Assembly (NCBI GenBank): GCA_039026915.1
Contig: JBCCLJ010000006.1
Span: forward strand, 1 to 64,000
Direction: 5' to 3'
Length of the DNA stretch: 64,000 nt
Origin: JBCCLJ01 sp039026915
GTDB lineage: Bacteria > Acidobacteriota > Thermoanaerobaculia > Multivoradales > Multivoraceae
Shown here: positions 62,803-64,000 of the stretch, piece after piece
Layout of the letters: every line of letters begins with the position of its first letter
How positions within the stretch are numbered: position 1 is the first letter of the stretch
Notes under the pieces: model-generated
Database searches by the model: none
What the model saw: only the letters and a program-made list of their open reading frames with translations
Told to the model about the DNA's origin: nothing
Made by a program: the position numbers and the translations under genes

Positions 62803-63915
62803 GTGATGAACGACCCACAGAGGCGGCTGCGCGAGGACCTTCTGGACTGGTTCGACGCCAACCACCGCACGCTGCCGTGGCGTGGCTCGCGAGACCCCTA
62901 CCGGATTCTGCTGTCCGAGGTGATGAGTCAGCAGACGCGGATTCTGGTGGTCGTCGACTACTTTCATCGCTTCCTCGATCGCTTCCCGAACGTGGAGGCG
63001 CTTGCCGCGGCCGAGGAGTCCGAGGTCCTGGCTCTCTGGTCGGGTCTCGGCTACTACCAGCGCGCTCGACGACTGCACGCTGCGGCGCGCGAGGTGGTCT
63101 CGAGGGGTGGCTTTCCGACCTCGTTCGAGGGACTCAAGTCCTTGCCTGGCATCGGTGACTACACCGCTGCAGCGGTGGGCAGTATCGCGTTCGACGTCGT
63201 CGAGCCCGTGCTCGATGGCAACGTGGAGAGAGTCCTCACGCGGTGGCTGCGACTGGGAGGCGATCCCAAGCGCGTCGCGGTGCGTCGTCGCCTCCGCGAG
63301 ACCGCTGCGACCCTGCTCGACGCGCAGCGCCCCGGCGACAGCAATCAAGCGATGATGGAGCTCGGCGCGACGATCTGCACGCCGCGCTCCCCGCGCTGCG
63401 GCGACTGTCCGCTCGCAGAGAGCTGCCGGGCCTTCCGCGACGGTGTGCCGACGGAGTACCCCGAGTCGAAGCCGAAGAACGTCACCAAGGTCCTCGAAGT
63501 CTGGATCGCCGTCGTCGTCCAGCGTGACGACCGCCTGCTCCTCGCGCGGCGCTCCGCAGAGTCGGAGGTCTTGGCCGGCGCCTGGATGGTTCCGAGTGTG
63601 CGCCTGAGCTCGGAAGAGTTCAAGAAGGGCCGACGAGCTCGATGGACTTGGCGGGCTGACGGAGTGGCTCGGAATCTGACACGGTCGTTCGGCGGTCGCT
63701 GGAGCGTCGATCGTCCCGTGGCTCAGGTGAAGCACGGCATCACCTTTCGCTCTCTCGAGGTGCACTGCTCACGCGCCCGGGTGGATCGCCTGCCGCGGCG
63801 CGACGATCTCGTCTGGGTGACGCCGCCCGAGCTCGAGGCGCTGCACACCTCTTCGCTCGTCGCCAAGATCCTCTCGGCTCAGTCGTCGTCGCTCGACTTG
63901 GGAGCGGAGCTCTGA
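62803..63915 (+). CDS. mutY: A/G-specific adenine glycosylase
   Basis: 370 residues from GTG 62803 or ATG 62806. The catalytic glutamate lies in LLSEVMSQQTRI, the helix-hairpin-helix is SLPGIGDYTAAA and the catalytic aspartate is in VEPVLDGNVERVLTR. The 4Fe-4S cluster motif is C-x6-C-x2-C-x5-C (CTPRSPRCGDCPLAESC). A C-terminal NUDIX-like domain (about 225-350) recognises 8-oxoguanine. MutY removes adenine mispaired with 8-oxoG. It is divergent from dnaA. Confidence 0.95.
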   Translation: MMNDPQRRLREDLLDWFDANHRTLPWRGSRDPYRILLSEVMSQQTRILVVVDYFHRFLDRFPNVEALAAAEESEVLALWSGLGYYQRARRLHAAAREVVSRGGFPTSFEGLKSLPGIGDYTAAAVGSIAFDVVEPVLDGNVERVLTRWLRLGGDPKRVAVRRRLRETAATLLDAQRPGDSNQAMMELGATICTPRSPRCGDCPLAESCRAFRDGVPTEYPESKPKNVTKVLEVWIAVVVQRDDRLLLARRSAESEVLAGAWMVPSVRLSSEEFKKGRRARWTWRADGVARNLTRSFGGRWSVDRPVAQVKHGITFRSLEVHCSRARVDRLPRRDDLVWVTPPELEALHTSSLVAKILSAQSSSLDLGAEL

Positions 63916-64000
63916 TGCGGTAGCCCCTCTCGGTGACTGCCACCAGAGAGGATGTACCAACCGATGATCTTCTCGTTCGTCTCACGAAGGCGTTTGGCGA
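63879..64000 (-). CDS. C-terminal fragment of an unknown minus-strand gene (possible)
   Basis: An open minus-strand frame enters from the right edge and stops with TGA at 63881-63879. It encodes about 39 residues, including KRLRETNEKIIGWYILSGG and a polar tail ending in three aspartates. It overlaps the last 37 nt of mutY in the opposite direction. The part outside mutY has no stop and reads like normal coding sequence. I recognise no family. The fragment is too short to exclude a chance open frame. Confidence 0.4.
   Translation of the reverse strand, partial: AKRLRETNEKIIGWYILSGGSHREGLPHQSSAPKSSDDD

Noticed and set aside
63924..63950. Stem-loop CCTCTC...GAGAGG after mutY as a terminator
   Set aside because: No T run follows and the stem has a bulge; it also lies in the possible minus-strand coding frame.

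Overview
The window is a continuous, gene-dense, GC-rich bacterial chromosome segment dominated by housekeeping genes. It contains no insertion sequence, prophage, CRISPR array or rRNA operon that I can recognise. Gene content suggests a diderm: a Wzm/Wzt-type polysaccharide exporter, a BamE-like lipoprotein, a PpiD-like periplasmic chaperone and a WaaP/InaA-like kinase. Acidobacteriota or a related deep lineage fits best (DUF3467 gene, mreBCD-mrdA-rodA-rng order, the GAF protein with its conserved C-terminal helix). That placement is an inference and no 16S rRNA gene is present to test it.

Layout: 1-1010 (+) holds the end of a luciferase-like monooxygenase and an SDR. 1059-4712 (-) is pckA then acsA, the acetate and gluconeogenesis enzymes. 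4874-4948 is tRNA-Asn with its own consensus promoter. 5065-11409 (-) is a macromolecular-synthesis operon, rpsU-mutS2-dnaG-rpoD, with a strong intrinsic terminator after rpsU. 11716-14834 is a divergent pair: a lipoprotein (-) and a GAF/acidic-linker protein (+). 14965-18879 (+) runs from tRNA-CAT through a zinc-ribbon coiled-coil protein, a YggS-type PLP protein and an acyl-CoA ligase to a secreted FKBP. 18904-23192 (-) is Wzm, Wzt, DUF3467 and an M3 peptidase. 23707-34492 (-) is a FecR-domain protein, mreB, mreC, mreD, mrdA, rodA, rng and a kinase/glycosidase-like fusion. 34730-44223 (+) is a PpiD-like chaperone, ruvA, ruvB, a lipid kinase and thrA-thrB-thrC.

44232-62590 (-) is an almost unbroken co-directional run from the probable origin: dnaA, dnaN, recF, gyrB, gyrA, tal, a CPBP protease, an M20 peptidase, a CYTH protein, a nucleotidyltransferase and a five-gene lipid cluster (type III PKS, ICMT-like methyltransferase, ACP, acyl-AMP ligase, FAD oxidoreductase). 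The dnaA-dnaN spacer carries several DnaA-box-like sequences and an AT-rich stretch. mutY (62803-63915, +) is divergent from dnaA, and the end of a further minus-strand gene runs off the right edge.

The part most likely to hold undescribed biology is the five-gene cluster at 44232-48970. All four internal junctions are 4-nt stop/start overlaps. It resembles phenolic-lipid (alkylresorcinol, alkylpyrone, alkylquinone) pathways but carries its own acyl-activating ligase and carrier protein. The second candidate is the fusion at 23707-25941 of a lipopolysaccharide-kinase-like domain to a barrel that seems to have lost its acid/base glutamate, translationally coupled to RNase G in the cell-shape operon.
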